This document shows positions 1 to 8,685 of a DNA stretch of 64,000 nt, in pieces. The notes under the pieces are model-generated. The model made no database searches. It worked only from the letters and a program-made list of their open reading frames with translations, and had not been told where the DNA came from. The translations under genes and the position numbers were made by a program. Numbering within the stretch: position 1 is the first letter of the stretch; each line of letters opens with the position of its first letter. This DNA is from Sphingopyxis lindanitolerans. Lineage in GTDB: Bacteria > Pseudomonadota > Alphaproteobacteria > Sphingomonadales > Sphingomonadaceae. The stretch is taken from positions 2,021,751 through 2,085,750 of the forward strand of contig NZ_CM009578.1 of the NCBI RefSeq assembly GCF_002993885.1. The letters are read 5' to 3'.

Positions 1-633
1 GTCGGTGCCGCTATGATAGCTGCCGGGCTTGCCCTGGTAGACGCGCTGCGAGCCGAAGAAGCCCGAGAAACGCCCGGTCACCGGCCAGCGGAATTTTTGC
101 CGCCAGCCGTCCGATTCGACCGGGGTCGCACGCGCCGCGGCGATCTCGGCCAGTTCGGCCGGCCGCCGCCGCGCGAACTCGGCGTCGCTCGACGCGCCGC
201 CTCTATAAGGTGCATTGATATGCTCGATCCGCCAGCTTCCGGCGGCGACCGTCAGCGCCCGCTCGACCCGCTGCCCCGACGCCAGCGTCGCGACGAGCCG
301 CGCCAGGGGCGCAGCGTCGCGGTCGAAAGCGATCAGGAAGCTCTCGTCGCTCGCCAGCGGCACCGGCTGGCCGTCGAGCGTCAGCGTCCGCGTTCCGCCC
401 GGCGCCTGCCCCAGCATCACCGCGCCCTGCTCGGGCGTCCCGCGCAGCAGGAAATCGGCGCGCACCGGCGGCGCGGCGGGCGGCGGCAACGGCGGCCCGG
501 GGTCGGTGAAGGGCGAAGGCTCGGGTGATGGCGCGGGCTTCGCCGGCGCGTCCGAAGCCGGCACGCATCCGGCCGCAACCGTCAGCAGCGCCAGCGCGGC
601 GAGCAGGTGCGGCGCCCGTATCGACCGCTTCAT
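1..633 (-). CDS. M23 family metallopeptidase (partial, runs off the left edge)
   Basis: This is the N-terminal 211 codons of a secreted cell-wall peptidase; the rest lies outside the window. Residues 1-21 form a hydrophobic signal ending in AAGC, so it may be a lipoprotein. A Pro/Ala-rich linker (about residues 25-50) and a beta-rich middle domain follow. The visible end reads GRFSGFFGSQR...SYHSGTD, the start of the LytM/M23 domain with the HxGxD zinc ligands, so it probably cleaves peptidoglycan peptides in the periplasm. The ATG overlaps the TGA of the upstream DUF2093 gene as ATGA, indicating translational coupling. The second half of the active site (HxH) cannot be seen. Family assignment is firm; the exact substrate is unknown. 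Confidence 0.85.
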   Translation of the reverse strand, partial: MKRSIRAPHLLAALALLTVAAGCVPASDAPAKPAPSPEPSPFTDPGPPLPPPAAPPVRADFLLRGTPEQGAVMLGQAPGGTRTLTLDGQPVPLASDESFLIAFDRDAAPLARLVATLASGQRVERALTVAAGSWRIEHINAPYRGGASSDAEFARRRPAELAEIAAARATPVESDGWRQKFRWPVTGRFSGFFGSQRVYQGKPGSYHSGTD

Positions 634-836
634 GCCTTGCTGTCGAGCGCGGCCTGCACCGAAAGCGCGGCGGTCGCATAGGGCTCCTGCCGCGCGACCG
701 ACCAATAGCGAAGCTCGTCAAGCCCGATCGGCACGCCCGTCACCGCGCACAGCACATGGTCGCCCGGCGACAGCACCCGGAAACCATTGGGGCCATAGTG
801 CAGGCGAGCGAGGCGGTTGCGGCTGGCGATCAGCAT
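630..836 (-). CDS. DUF2093 family protein
   Basis: This 68-residue protein has the compact all-beta look of DUF2093, a small alphaproteobacterial family of unknown function (motifs LHYGPNGFRVLSPGDHVLCAV and IGLDELRYWS). It has no signal peptide or membrane segment and is likely cytosolic. It lies between xseA, about 75 bases upstream, and the M23 peptidase, with which it shares an ATGA stop/start overlap. The peptidase and this gene are therefore probably cotranscribed. No function can be assigned from sequence alone. Confidence 0.8.
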   Translation of the reverse strand: MLIASRNRLARLHYGPNGFRVLSPGDHVLCAVTGVPIGLDELRYWSVARQEPYATAALSVQAALDSKA

Positions 837-911
837 GATTCAAGGTCCGTTCGAGGGCGAAGCAGGACGCCGACTATAGCAGCTATGCCGCGCGCGGCCA
901 CCCCCGGCCGG

Positions 912-2333
912 TCAGAACAGCTCACCCTGCCCCCGTTTCGGCGGCGGCGCCTTGCGCGCCGGTCGGGGCGCGGGCGGCGGCGCCTCGCCATCCGCGACCT
1001 CGGCGGGGACGTCGCCATCGGCGAACTGGAGCCGCAGACGCCGCGCGGCGCGCGCCTTCGCCGCGCTCGTGACGATCGCGCCCCCGGCATCGCGCACCAT
1101 CGCATAGCCGCGCGACAGCAGCGCGCGCGGGTCGAGCGACGCGAACAATCGCTCCAGCCCCTCCAGCCGCGCCCGGTCGCGGTCGAGCCTTCGTGCGAGC
1201 AGCGACGGCCGCAGCGCCCCGGCGCGCGACGCGAGCCGCTCGGCGACCACGGTGAGCCGGTGACGCTGCGCCCGGTCGATCCGCCCCTCGGCATCGTCGA
1301 GCCGCTGGCGCTGCGGCGCATAGAGCGCCTCGCGCTTCGGCAGATGACGCGCCAGCGCGACCAGCCGTTCGCGTGCCAGCGCCGCATGGCGGCTCGCCGC
1401 ACCGATCATCCGCCCGCCGCGCGCCGCGAGTTCGGCGGCCAGTTCGGCGCGCACCGGCACCGCCAGTTCGGCGGCCGCGGTCGGGGTCGGCGCGCGCATG
1501 TCGGCGGCATAATCGGCGAGCGTCACGTCGGTCTCGTGCCCCACCGCGCTGATCGTCGGGATGCGGCAATCGGCGATCGCGCGCACCACCACCTCTTCGT
1601 TGAACGCCCACAGATCCTCGATCGACCCGCCGCCGCGCGCGACGATCACCAGGTCGGGACGCGGCACCGGCCCGCCGGGCACAAGCGCGTCGAAGCCGCG
1701 GATCGCCTTGGCGACCTGCGCCGCCGCGCCCTCGCCCTGCACCAGTACCGGCCAGACGATGACGTGGGTGGGAAAGCGGTCGGCGAGGCGGTGAAGGATG
1801 TCACGTATCACCGCGCCGGTCGGCGAGGTGACGACGCCGATGATCCGCGGCAGGCGCGGCAGGGGCTGCTTGCGCTCGCGGTCGAATAGGCCCTCGCCGC
1901 CCAGCCGCGCCTTCAATTTCTCGAACAGCAGCATCAGCGCGCCTTCGCCCGCGATCTCGAGGCTGTCGACGACGAGCTGATATTTGGAGCGCCCCGGATA
2001 GGTGGTGAGCTTGCCGGTCGCGATCACCTCGATCCCGTCCTCGGGCCGGAACGCGAGGCGGCCCGCCTGCCCCTTCCACATCACCATGTCGATCAGGGCG
2101 TTGTCGTCCTTGAGCGCCGCATAGAAATGCCCCGACGCGGCGCGCTTTGCCCCCGACAGTTCGCCGCGCACGCGAACGCGCGCGAAGCCGTCCTCGACGA
2201 TGCGCTTGATCGCCGCCGACAATTGGCTCACCGACAGGGGAGGCGCCCCGTCGCCGGGCGGCGACCGATCGACATTGTCGCCCGGCGCGGCCTCGGCTAA
2301 CAGCCGCGCTGCACCGTCGTCGCCGGACGCCAT
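912..2333 (-). CDS. xseA: Exodeoxyribonuclease VII large subunit
   Basis: XseA is the catalytic subunit of exonuclease VII, which degrades single-stranded DNA from both ends together with several XseB subunits. The protein (473 residues) has an N-terminal OB-fold domain (about residues 30-130, [18 protein letters not shown] and [21 protein letters not shown]), the catalytic exonuclease VII domain ([49 protein letters not shown]), and a long Ala/Arg-rich helical C-terminal part that binds XseB. I chose the ATG 20 bases from the divergent purD start; a further in-frame ATG would overlap purD. No xseB gene is visible here. The DUF2093 and peptidase genes lie downstream on the same strand. Confidence 0.95.
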   Translation of the reverse strand: MASGDDGAARLLAEAAPGDNVDRSPPGDGAPPLSVSQLSAAIKRIVEDGFARVRVRGELSGAKRAASGHFYAALKDDNALIDMVMWKGQAGRLAFRPEDGIEVIATGKLTTYPGRSKYQLVVDSLEIAGEGALMLLFEKLKARLGGEGLFDRERKQPLPRLPRIIGVVTSPTGAVIRDILHRLADRFPTHVIVWPVLVQGEGAAAQVAKAIRGFDALVPGGPVPRPDLVIVARGGGSIEDLWAFNEEVVVRAIADCRIPTISAVGHETDVTLADYAADMRAPTPTAAAELAVPVRAELAAELAARGGRMIGAASRHAALARERLVALARHLPKREALYAPQRQRLDDAEGRIDRAQRHRLTVVAERLASRAGALRPSLLARRLDRDRARLEGLERLFASLDPRALLSRGYAMVRDAGGAIVTSAAKARAARRLRLQFADGDVPAEVADGEAPPPAPRPARKAPPPKRGQGELF

Positions 2334-2352
2334 ATCGGGAAAAGGGACTGCC

Positions 2353-3630
2353 ATGAATATCCTGCTCATCGGGTCGGGGGGCCGCGAACATGCGCTGGCC
2401 TGGCAACTGGCACAATCGCCAAGCTGCGCCAAGCTCTATGCCGCTCCGGGCAACCCGGGGATCGAACTTCACGCCGAATGCTCGGCCGTTCCCGCCGACG
2501 ACCTCGACGGCCTGATCGCCTTCGTCCGCGCCCATATGATCGATTTCGTCGTCGTCGGGCCGGAGGCACCGCTGGTCGCCGGGCTTGCCGATCGGCTGCG
2601 CGCGATCGGGGTGCCGGTGTTCGGCCCCTCCGCCGCCGCGGCGCGGCTCGAAGGATCGAAGGGCTTCACCAAGGATCTTTGCGCGCGCGCCGGCATCCCG
2701 ACCGCCGCCTATGCCCGCTGCACGAGCGCCGAGGAAGCGCTGGCCGTCCTCGACGGTTTTGTGATTCCCGTCGTCATCAAGGCCGACGGTCTTGCCGCGG
2801 GCAAGGGCGTGATCATCGCCGAAACGCGCGGCGAGGCCGAGACGGCGATCGAAGAGATGTTCGATGGCGCGTTCGGCGGCGCGGGGGCCGAGGTGGTGAT
2901 CGAGGAGTATATGTCCGGCGAGGAAGCGAGCTTCTTCGCGCTCTCCGACGGCACCAACGTCATGGCTTTCGGCAGCGCGCAGGACCACAAGCGCGTCGGC
3001 GACGGCGACACCGGCCCCAATACCGGCGGCATGGGCGCCTACAGCCCCGCGCCGGTCCTGACCCCCGACCTCGAAGCGCAGGTCATGGACCGCATCCTCC
3101 GCCCGACGGTGCGGGCGCTCGCGGCCGAAGGCACGCCCTATGTCGGTGTCCTCTTCGCCGGGCTGATGCTCACCGATCAGGGACCGAAGCTGATCGAATA
3201 TAATTGCCGCTTCGGCGACCCCGAATGCCAGGTGCTGATGATGCGCCTCAAGGGGGATTTCGCCGCGCTGCTCCATGCCGCGGCGACCGGTGCTCTCGCC
3301 ACCGCCGAGCCACCCGCCTTTTCGCACGATTATGCGCTGACCGTCGTCCTGGCGGCGAAGGGATATCCCGGCATCCCCGAAAAGGGCGGCGCGATTCACA
3401 ACATCGCCGAAGCCGAGGCGGGCGGCGTGCGCGTCTTCCACGCCGGCACCGCCCGCAACGACCGCACCCTCGTCGCCGCGGGCGGGCGCGTGCTGAGCGT
3501 CACCGCGACGGGCAAGAGCGTCACCGAAGCCCAGGCGCGCGCCTATGCCGCGGTCGACAGGCTCGACTTCCCCGGCGGCTTCTGCCGCCGCGATATCGGC
3601 TGGCGCGAGGTAAAGCGCGAAGCGGAGTAA
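2353..3630 (+). CDS. purD: Phosphoribosylamine--glycine ligase (GAR synthetase)
   Basis: PurD catalyses ATP-dependent joining of glycine to 5-phosphoribosylamine, the second step of de novo purine synthesis. The 425 residues match the normal length. Visible marks are the N-terminal GSGGREHAL (about residues 7-15), the ATP-grasp region with DGLAAGKGV, the GARS signature around [11 protein letters not shown] (near residue 222), and [12 protein letters not shown] with the metal-binding residues. The ATG is preceded by GGGAAAAGGGA at good spacing. The gene is divergent from xseA with almost no spacer, so the two promoters must lie inside the opposite coding sequences or very close to the starts. 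Confidence 0.97.
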   Translation: MNILLIGSGGREHALAWQLAQSPSCAKLYAAPGNPGIELHAECSAVPADDLDGLIAFVRAHMIDFVVVGPEAPLVAGLADRLRAIGVPVFGPSAAAARLEGSKGFTKDLCARAGIPTAAYARCTSAEEALAVLDGFVIPVVIKADGLAAGKGVIIAETRGEAETAIEEMFDGAFGGAGAEVVIEEYMSGEEASFFALSDGTNVMAFGSAQDHKRVGDGDTGPNTGGMGAYSPAPVLTPDLEAQVMDRILRPTVRALAAEGTPYVGVLFAGLMLTDQGPKLIEYNCRFGDPECQVLMMRLKGDFAALLHAAATGALATAEPPAFSHDYALTVVLAAKGYPGIPEKGGAIHNIAEAEAGGVRVFHAGTARNDRTLVAAGGRVLSVTATGKSVTEAQARAYAAVDRLDFPGGFCRRDIGWREVKREAE

Positions 3631-3650
3631 TCAGGATCGGCTATAGCCTA

Positions 3651-3664
3651 CCCGCGAAAGCGGG
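3651..3664. repeat. Short REP-like hairpin after purD
   Basis: CCCGC-GAAA-GCGGG forms a perfect 5-bp stem with a GAAA tetraloop, followed by GAATGACGA. The same half-element sequence recurs as a full hairpin at 59895-59928, so this looks like a half-copy of a REP-type element. It has no clear T-tract, so its terminator role for purD is uncertain. Confidence 0.5.
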
Positions 3665-3736
3665 AATGACGAGGGAATTAGGAGTCGACCCCGCTCCAAA
3701 GGCCGAATAGGCTGAGGCGAAAATAGGGAGATGGTC

Positions 3737-4312
3737 ATGGCATGGTTGCAGGAAAATTGGGTCATCGCGGTCGTCGGCCTCGTCGTCGCGATCGTGCTGC
3801 TGTGGTGGCTGTTCGGCCGCAACAGGCCCGAAGAGATCGCGCCGCCGGTCGCACCGGCCGCCGAACCGAAGAAGCCGCTCGAAGCAGCGAAGCCCGAGAT
3901 CGTCGCCGCCGAACCGGCGCGCTTCAAGCCGCGCGATCCCGCGCCGGCGCCCGCCGTGCCGGCCCCTGCGCCGCCGCCGGCCGCCGCAGCGCCGGAACCC
4001 GAACCCACCGCCGCGATCCCCGCAGAGCCCGCCGCTCCCCCGCCCGCAGCGAAACCCGCCAAGGCCGATAATCTGCAATTGCTGAAAGGCATCGGACCCA
4101 AGCTGGCCGGTCTCCTGAACGGCCTCGGCGTCACCAGCTTCCAGCAGGTCGCGGCCTGGACCGCGGCCGATATCGCCACGATCGACGCCCAGCTCGGCGC
4201 CTTCCAGGGCCGCATCGCGCGCGACAATATCGTCGACCAGGCGACCTATCTCGCGCGCGGCGACAAGGCGGGGTTCGAAGCGAAATATGGCGCGCTCGGC
4301 GGGGAGCTTTAG
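3737..4312 (+). CDS. Membrane-anchored protein with C-terminal helix-hairpin-helix domain
   Basis: The 191-residue protein has an N-terminal membrane helix (about residues 6-24, rich in I, V and L, ending WWLFGRN), a long Pro/Ala/Glu linker (about 35-110), and a globular C-terminal domain beginning LLKGIGPKLAGLLNGLGV. That motif is a helix-hairpin-helix of the kind found in nucleic-acid-binding proteins and in many uncharacterised sphingomonad membrane proteins. The ATG at 3737 is preferred over the one at 3731 because the AGGGAG ribosome site at 3725-3730 then has about six bases of spacing. Topology would place the HhH domain in the cytoplasm. Function unknown. Confidence 0.8.
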   Translation: MAWLQENWVIAVVGLVVAIVLLWWLFGRNRPEEIAPPVAPAAEPKKPLEAAKPEIVAAEPARFKPRDPAPAPAVPAPAPPPAAAAPEPEPTAAIPAEPAAPPPAAKPAKADNLQLLKGIGPKLAGLLNGLGVTSFQQVAAWTAADIATIDAQLGAFQGRIARDNIVDQATYLARGDKAGFEAKYGALGGEL

Positions 4313-4374
4313 GGGCCGGATGCAACCGCTAGGGCGATGTTAGGTATCTTATAACCTCGTCATTCCCCTTTTTT

Positions 4375-4433
4375 CCTGCCCAAGCTTTCCTGCCCAAGCT
4401 TTCCTGTATCGTCACCCCGGGCTTGACCCGGGG
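4375..4433. repeat. 14-bp tandem repeat followed by REP-like hairpin
   Basis: Two full copies plus a partial third copy of CCTGCCCAAGCTTT run from 4375 to 4406. A GTCACCCCGGG-cttga-CCCGGGG hairpin follows (arms 4415-4421 and 4427-4433). The hairpin is of the same type as the inverted repeat at 19131-19206. The rest of this 250-base gene-free stretch shows no gene. Confidence 0.6.
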
Positions 4434-4560
4434 GGCAGGCTGTCTTGAAGGAAAAGGCGGAGCCCGGGATAACGGGCTGGAGGTGAGGCTACGCCCCACC
4501 GCAAAGCCACCCCCCAAATAACCCTTTCCTACATTATACCGCCATGCTTCAAACTGGCGG

Positions 4561-4995
4561 ATGGAACGCACCAACCCGTCTTCGCCATCGCTGCTGCTCG
4601 CCGATAGCTGCCTCGCCTTCAACCCCGTGCCCGGGCAGCGCCAGCGCGCTGACGGTTGGACGCCGGAAACGCAGGCCTGTTTCATCCGCGCGCTCGAGGC
4701 GATGGGTTCGGTCGGACAGGCGGCGAAAGTGGTCGGGATGGGCCGCCGCTCGGCCTATCGCCTGCGCGAGCGTCCCGGTTCCGACAGCTTTGCGGCGGCG
4801 TGGGATAGCGCGCTCTCGATGGGCCGTATGCGGCAGTTCGACTATGCGATGGACCGCGCGCTCAACGGCGTCACCACGGTTCGCATCCTGCGCGGCGGCG
4901 CGATCGACGTCACGGGCGGTCCCGACATGGACGTCGTCCGCGCCGCCATTCGCGAAGATGCCGCGCCGCTTAAAGCCACAAAGGACACATTTTGA
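4561..4995 (+). CDS. Orphan helix-turn-helix protein, terminase-small-subunit-like
   Basis: The 144-residue soluble protein has a predicted HTH around residues 40-75 (WTPETQACFIRALE, VGQAAKVVGMGRRSAYRLRER), followed by an amphipathic segment that ends in a charged tail. This arrangement resembles the DNA-binding part of phage terminase small subunits and of a group of single-copy sphingomonad proteins annotated as hypothetical. No phage genes are nearby, so a terminase role is unlikely. Its last codons and stop lie inside a 15-bp perfect inverted repeat. The start has no strong ribosome site. Function unknown; DNA binding is an inference from the HTH pattern. Confidence 0.65.
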   Translation: MERTNPSSPSLLLADSCLAFNPVPGQRQRADGWTPETQACFIRALEAMGSVGQAAKVVGMGRRSAYRLRERPGSDSFAAAWDSALSMGRMRQFDYAMDRALNGVTTVRILRGGAIDVTGGPDMDVVRAAIREDAAPLKATKDTF

Positions 4996-5026
4996 AGGCG
5001 TCGATGCGGGGCCTTTGTGGCTTTAA
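4970..5026. terminator. 15-bp perfect inverted repeat between convergent genes
   Basis: TTAAAGCCACAAAGG (4970-4984) and its exact reverse complement (5012-5026) flank a 27-base loop that contains the stop codon of the HTH gene. It lies between convergent genes, so a bidirectional terminator is the simplest reading. The loop is long and no T-tract follows, so another role, such as a binding site, is possible. Confidence 0.5.
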
Positions 5027-5045
5027 GGACGATAAGCGCCCCGCA

Positions 5046-6368
5046 TCACTCGGCCTCGTCGCCCTTTGGTCTTCGAATTTCGCTGACCAGCAGCTTGTCG
5101 ATCTTGCGGCCGTCCATGTCGACGATCTCGAACTTCCATCCGCGGTCGGTAAAGCTTTCGCCTTCGGCGGGCAGGTGCTTCAGGATCGCCAGCGCATGGC
5201 CCGCCGCGGTCGCATAGTCGCGGTCGTCGCCAAGCTCGATCCCCAGCCGTTCGGCCATCTGATCGGCGGGCATCGACCCCGCGATCAGCAAGCTGCCGTC
5301 GTCGCGTTCGGTGACGAAGGGTTCGTTGCCGATGTCCTGGTCCGACGCGAATTCGCCCGCGATCGCCGAGAGCAGATCGGCCGGCGTTACCAGCCCCTCG
5401 AAATGCCCATATTCGTCGTGGACGAGCAGCATCGGCACCTCGGCCGCGCGCAGGCTTTCGAGCGCATCCATCGCGTCGATCTGGTCGTGGATGACCTTGG
5501 CGGGGCGCGTCAGTTTCTCGAGGTCGAGCACCTGCCCGCGAAACAGCGCCCCCGCGATGTCGCGCGCCTGGACGATGCCGACGATGTCGTCGACCGAGCC
5601 GCGCGCGACGGGCAACCGCGTGTGCGGGCTTTCGAGCAGCTTGGCGCGCACCGCGTCGGCATCCGACGCGATGTCGATCCAATCGACGTCGATGCGCGGG
5701 GTCATCACCTCGCGCACCGGCCGGTCGGCGAGGCGGACGACGCCCGAGATGATCGCGCGCTCGCTTTCCTCGATCACCCCCGATTTCGACGCCTCGGCGA
5801 CGATCAGGTGCAGTTCCTCGGCGGTCACTCGGTCCTCGGACTCGCGGTTGAGCCCGAGCAGGCGAAAGACGAGCGCCGAGCTGTTGTCGAGCAGCCAGAC
5901 GAGCGGCGCCGCGACGCGCGACAGCCAGACCATCGGCACCGCCATCGCGATCGCGATCGGTTCCGGCGCGCGCAGCGCGAATTGCTTGGGAACCAGTTCG
6001 CCCGCGATCAGCGAGAAATAGGTAGTAACGCCGATGACGACCACGAAGCCCGCCCTGGCGGCATGTTCGGCGTCGAGCCCGAACCACACCGCGAGCCGGT
6101 CGGCGACCGGCTGCCCCAGACTTGCGCCCGAATAGGCGCCGGCAAGGATGCCGATCAGCGTGATGCCGACCTGCACCGTCGACAGGAAGCGCCCCGGATC
6201 GGCGGCGAGCTGGCGCGCGATCTTCGCGCCGCGGCTACCGCGCTTTTCGGCCGCCTGCAAACGCGGCCCGCGCGCCGAGACGATCGCGAGCTCGGACAGG
6301 GCAAACAGGCCGTTGAGAAGGATCAGCACCGCGATGATCGCGACATCGGACCAGGGAAAGGGGGTCAT
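5046..6368 (-). CDS. CNNM/CorC-HlyC family membrane protein with CBS domains
   Basis: This 440-residue protein has the order DUF21 (CNNM) transmembrane domain (about residues 1-185, starting WSDVAIIAVLILLNGLFALSE), a CBS pair (about 205-325, VMTPRIDVDWI and LLVHDEYGHFEGLVT) and a C-terminal CorC_HlyC transporter-associated domain (about 345-430). Members were long called hemolysins; several are magnesium or cobalt efflux or resistance proteins, with CBS domains that bind ATP or Mg. It acts in the inner membrane. The chosen ATG gives the membrane segment immediately; an in-frame ATG four codons upstream is possible. It stands alone, convergent with the HTH gene. Confidence 0.9.
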   Translation of the reverse strand: MTPFPWSDVAIIAVLILLNGLFALSELAIVSARGPRLQAAEKRGSRGAKIARQLAADPGRFLSTVQVGITLIGILAGAYSGASLGQPVADRLAVWFGLDAEHAARAGFVVVIGVTTYFSLIAGELVPKQFALRAPEPIAIAMAVPMVWLSRVAAPLVWLLDNSSALVFRLLGLNRESEDRVTAEELHLIVAEASKSGVIEESERAIISGVVRLADRPVREVMTPRIDVDWIDIASDADAVRAKLLESPHTRLPVARGSVDDIVGIVQARDIAGALFRGQVLDLEKLTRPAKVIHDQIDAMDALESLRAAEVPMLLVHDEYGHFEGLVTPADLLSAIAGEFASDQDIGNEPFVTERDDGSLLIAGSMPADQMAERLGIELGDDRDYATAAGHALAILKHLPAEGESFTDRGWKFEIVDMDGRKIDKLLVSEIRRPKGDEAE

Positions 6369-6487
6369 CGGGCAGCCCAACGGCGCATCGTCGCCCAGCC
6401 CCTGTCAGCTTCGGTCATCGCCACCCTATAGGCGATGGTGGCGGCAAAGCACAATGGCTCCGCTCAGCCGGGGTTCAGCCAGATTCT

Positions 6488-6512
6488 GGAACCAGTTGGC
6501 GCGGCATATGTT
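6488..6512 (+). promoter_or_regulatory. Possible EcfG-type general-stress promoter
   Basis: GGAAC (6488-6492), a 16-base spacer, then TGTT (6509-6512) come close to the alphaproteobacterial EcfG consensus GGAAC-N16-17-CGTT, with one mismatch in the -10 element. It lies 65 bases before the OmpA-family gene, in the right orientation. The match is short, so this is tentative. Confidence 0.35.
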
Positions 6513-6576
6513 ATCGACACGGACGGCGGTTCGCACGACCAGCAGGCGGCCGCCACTTACAAAGGGAGCCAAAGAC

Positions 6577-7266
6577 ATGAACAGCAAGACGATCAAGCTC
6601 GCCGCCCTCGCCGGCATCGGCGCACTCGCGCTCACCGGCTGCGTGACCGACCCCGAAACGGGCAAGCAAACGATTTCGAAGGCGGCGATCGGCGGCATCG
6701 GCGGCGCGCTCGGCGGCTATCTGCTCGGCGATCTGGTCGGCGGCCGTCACGACCGCACCGAAAAGATTCTCGGCGCCGGGATCGGCGCGGTCGGCGGCGC
6801 CGGCGTCGGCTATTATATGGATCAGCAGGAAAAGAAGCTGCGCGAACGCACCGCGGGCACCGGCATCGACGTCGAGCGCCAGGGCGACCAGCTCGTGCTC
6901 AACATGCCCGGCGACGTGACCTTCGACCTCAACAGCGCGGTGGTGAAATCGCAGTTCCGCGGCGCGCTCGACAGCGTCGCCTCGACCCTGTCGGAATATC
7001 CGAGCACCTATATCGACGTTTACGGCCACACCGATTCGCAGGGCAGCGACAGCTATAATCAGGGCCTGTCGGAGCGCCGCGCCGCGTCGGTCGCCGACTA
7101 TCTGTCCAGCCGCGGGGTCAACCGCGCGCGCATGGCGACCCTGGGCTATGGCGAATCGCAGCTTAAATGCGCGCCCGAACGCAGCGAGGCCGATTATCAG
7201 TGCAATCGCCGCGTCGAAATCCGTATCGCCCCGGTGACGCAGAACGACGTGAACAACGCGAGGTAA
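6577..7266 (+). CDS. OmpA family lipoprotein with glycine-zipper domain
   Basis: The 229-residue protein begins with a lipoprotein signal ending LALTGC (Cys about residue 22). Next comes a Gly-rich 2TM glycine-zipper region (about 35-95, repeated GGIGGALGGYLLGD and GAGIGAVGGAGVGYY). The C-terminal OmpA-like peptidoglycan-binding domain (about 115-220) carries YGHTDSQGSDSYNQGLSERRA. It should be anchored in the outer membrane and bind peptidoglycan. A Cys pair near the C terminus (LKCAPERSEADYQC) may form a disulfide. AAGGGAGCC eight bases before the ATG is a good ribosome site. It is monocistronic, with a possible EcfG-type promoter upstream. Confidence 0.92.
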   Translation: MNSKTIKLAALAGIGALALTGCVTDPETGKQTISKAAIGGIGGALGGYLLGDLVGGRHDRTEKILGAGIGAVGGAGVGYYMDQQEKKLRERTAGTGIDVERQGDQLVLNMPGDVTFDLNSAVVKSQFRGALDSVASTLSEYPSTYIDVYGHTDSQGSDSYNQGLSERRAASVADYLSSRGVNRARMATLGYGESQLKCAPERSEADYQCNRRVEIRIAPVTQNDVNNAR

Positions 7267-7293
7267 ACGAGGCCATCAAAGAGAAGCCGTGTA

Positions 7294-7373
7294 TCCCCGC
7301 GAAGGCGGCAATCCATCTCCGGCCGGTTCAAAATGGCACCCGCCGGAGATGGGGGCCCGCCTTTGTGGGGGAA
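7294..7373. repeat. REP-like inverted repeat (family A, copy 1)
   Basis: Nested inverted repeats: inner arms CCATCTCCGGC (7313-7323) and GCCGGAGATGG (7342-7352) around GGTTCAAAATGGCA, with imperfect outer arms based on CCCCGCGAAGGCGG. The element at 41834-41915 shares the inner loop and arm sequence almost exactly, so both belong to one dispersed family. It fills the gap between the OmpA gene and marC-type gene. Confidence 0.75.
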
Positions 7374-7393
7374 CATGCTGTTATATTGGCACT

Positions 7394-8023
7394 TCAAGCC
7401 AGCGACGAAAAGCTTGCCTTCAGCCCGTCGATCACGAACTGCGCCGCGAGCGCGGCGAGCAGGACGCCGAGCAGGCGGGTGATCACCGCTTCGCCCTTGT
7501 TGCCGATCAGCCGCATGAACGGCCCCGCGAGCAACAGCGCCGCGAGCGTGATCAGCAGCACGAGCAGCAGCGCGCCGAAAATCACCAGCGCGCGGTCGAG
7601 CCCGCTGTTCTGCGAGACGAGCAGCATGACCGACGCGATCGATCCCGGCCCCGCGAGCATCGGCATCGCCATCGGAAAGACCGAGACATCCTCGACCTCG
7701 GGGGTCGCCTTGACCTTTTCGGCGCGCTGTTCGCGGCGCTCGGTGCGCTTTTCGAACACCATGTCGATCGCGATGATGAACAGCATGATCCCGCCCGCGA
7801 TGCGGAAACTGTCGAGGTCGATGTGAAGAAAGGACAGCAGTTCCTCGCCGAACATCGCGAAGAATATCAGGATGCCCCCCGCGATGACCGTCGCGCGCAG
7901 TGCCATCGACCGCCGCTGCGCGGTGCTCGCACCCGTCGTCAAACTGGCATAGATCGGCGCGCAGCCCGGCGGGTCGATGACGACGAACAGCGTCACGAAG
8001 GCCGAAATGAAGAGGTCGATCAT
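7394..8023 (-). CDS. MarC family (UPF0056) integral membrane protein
   Basis: This 209-residue protein has about six hydrophobic helices, starting LFISAFVTLFVVIDPPGCAPIYASL, and a conserved MAMPMLAGPGSIASVMLL segment, both typical of MarC. The family is widespread in inner membranes; an early link to multiple antibiotic resistance was not upheld, and its function is unsettled. It is the last gene of a minus-strand run. Its ATG overlaps the stop of the NTF2-like gene as ATGA, so it is translationally coupled. A REP-like repeat lies just downstream. Confidence 0.9.
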   Translation of the reverse strand: MIDLFISAFVTLFVVIDPPGCAPIYASLTTGASTAQRRSMALRATVIAGGILIFFAMFGEELLSFLHIDLDSFRIAGGIMLFIIAIDMVFEKRTERREQRAEKVKATPEVEDVSVFPMAMPMLAGPGSIASVMLLVSQNSGLDRALVIFGALLLVLLITLAALLLAGPFMRLIGNKGEAVITRLLGVLLAALAAQFVIDGLKASFSSLA

Positions 8024-8685
8024 TTCGGCGCGGCAACCTGATTATCGATGACGGTCGCCATCTCCTTGCCATCCCATAGCCGTATGGTGACGCGGCGCGA
8101 CCGGTCGGGGTGGACGGTCGAGGTCCAGCTCAATGTCTGGTCGGGCGACAGGCCGACCGTCCTATCGTCACCCTCTGCGCCAGCCTCGATCGGCACGCCG
8201 GGTCGCGACCCGCATTTCGCCTGCTTCGATTCGATGAAGTCGGGCGCGACGAGCGGGGTCGTCAGATCGTCGCCATGGTCGAGCACCCACGTCATCTTGC
8301 CCTTTTTAGGATCCCGGAGCCAGACGGTGGTGAAATAGCCATTCGCCGGCCCCTTTTGCCACGCTCCTGTGGTCACCCCGACATTGCCGTCGCAGCTGAC
8401 ATAGACCGCGTGTGGCTGCCACTTCACCGCCTCGGCCGGATTCTTCTGCGACTTCAGCCAGTCCTGCGCCTTCACCCGCTGCGGCACGAACATCACCGCG
8501 TCGGGCGCCGCCGTCTCGCGGAAGGCCGTCCACTGCCCCTTGTCCTGCGCGAGCCGTGCAAAGGCGATTTCGGCGGCGATGAAGCCGCTGGGGTTCGCGG
8601 CGAGCGGGCGGTTGCGTTCGCGTGCCGCCACCGCGCCACCCGCAAGCATGGCAAGCGCCGTCGCGGCGGCGAGCAGGTTGCGCAT
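8020..8685 (-). CDS. Secreted NTF2-like (SnoaL-fold) hypothetical protein
   Basis: The 221-residue protein starts with a Sec signal (LLAAATALAMLAGGAVAARE, cleavage near residue 21). The mature part resembles the NTF2-like cone fold: an N-terminal helix (FIAAEIAFARLAQDKGQWTAF), FVPQRVKAQDWLK, then beta strands with VSCDGNVGVTTGAWQ. Such periplasmic proteins often bind small ligands, but no catalytic residues are evident and no function can be assigned. Its ATG shares one base with the stop of folD (TGATG), and its stop overlaps the MarC start, so it sits inside a tightly coupled operon. Confidence 0.75.
   Translation of the reverse strand: MRNLLAAATALAMLAGGAVAARERNRPLAANPSGFIAAEIAFARLAQDKGQWTAFRETAAPDAVMFVPQRVKAQDWLKSQKNPAEAVKWQPHAVYVSCDGNVGVTTGAWQKGPANGYFTTVWLRDPKKGKMTWVLDHGDDLTTPLVAPDFIESKQAKCGSRPGVPIEAGAEGDDRTVGLSPDQTLSWTSTVHPDRSRRVTIRLWDGKEMATVIDNQVAAPK

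Noticed and set aside
4561..4995. A prophage remnant
   Set aside because: Only one terminase-like HTH gene; no capsid, portal, integrase or attachment site is nearby.
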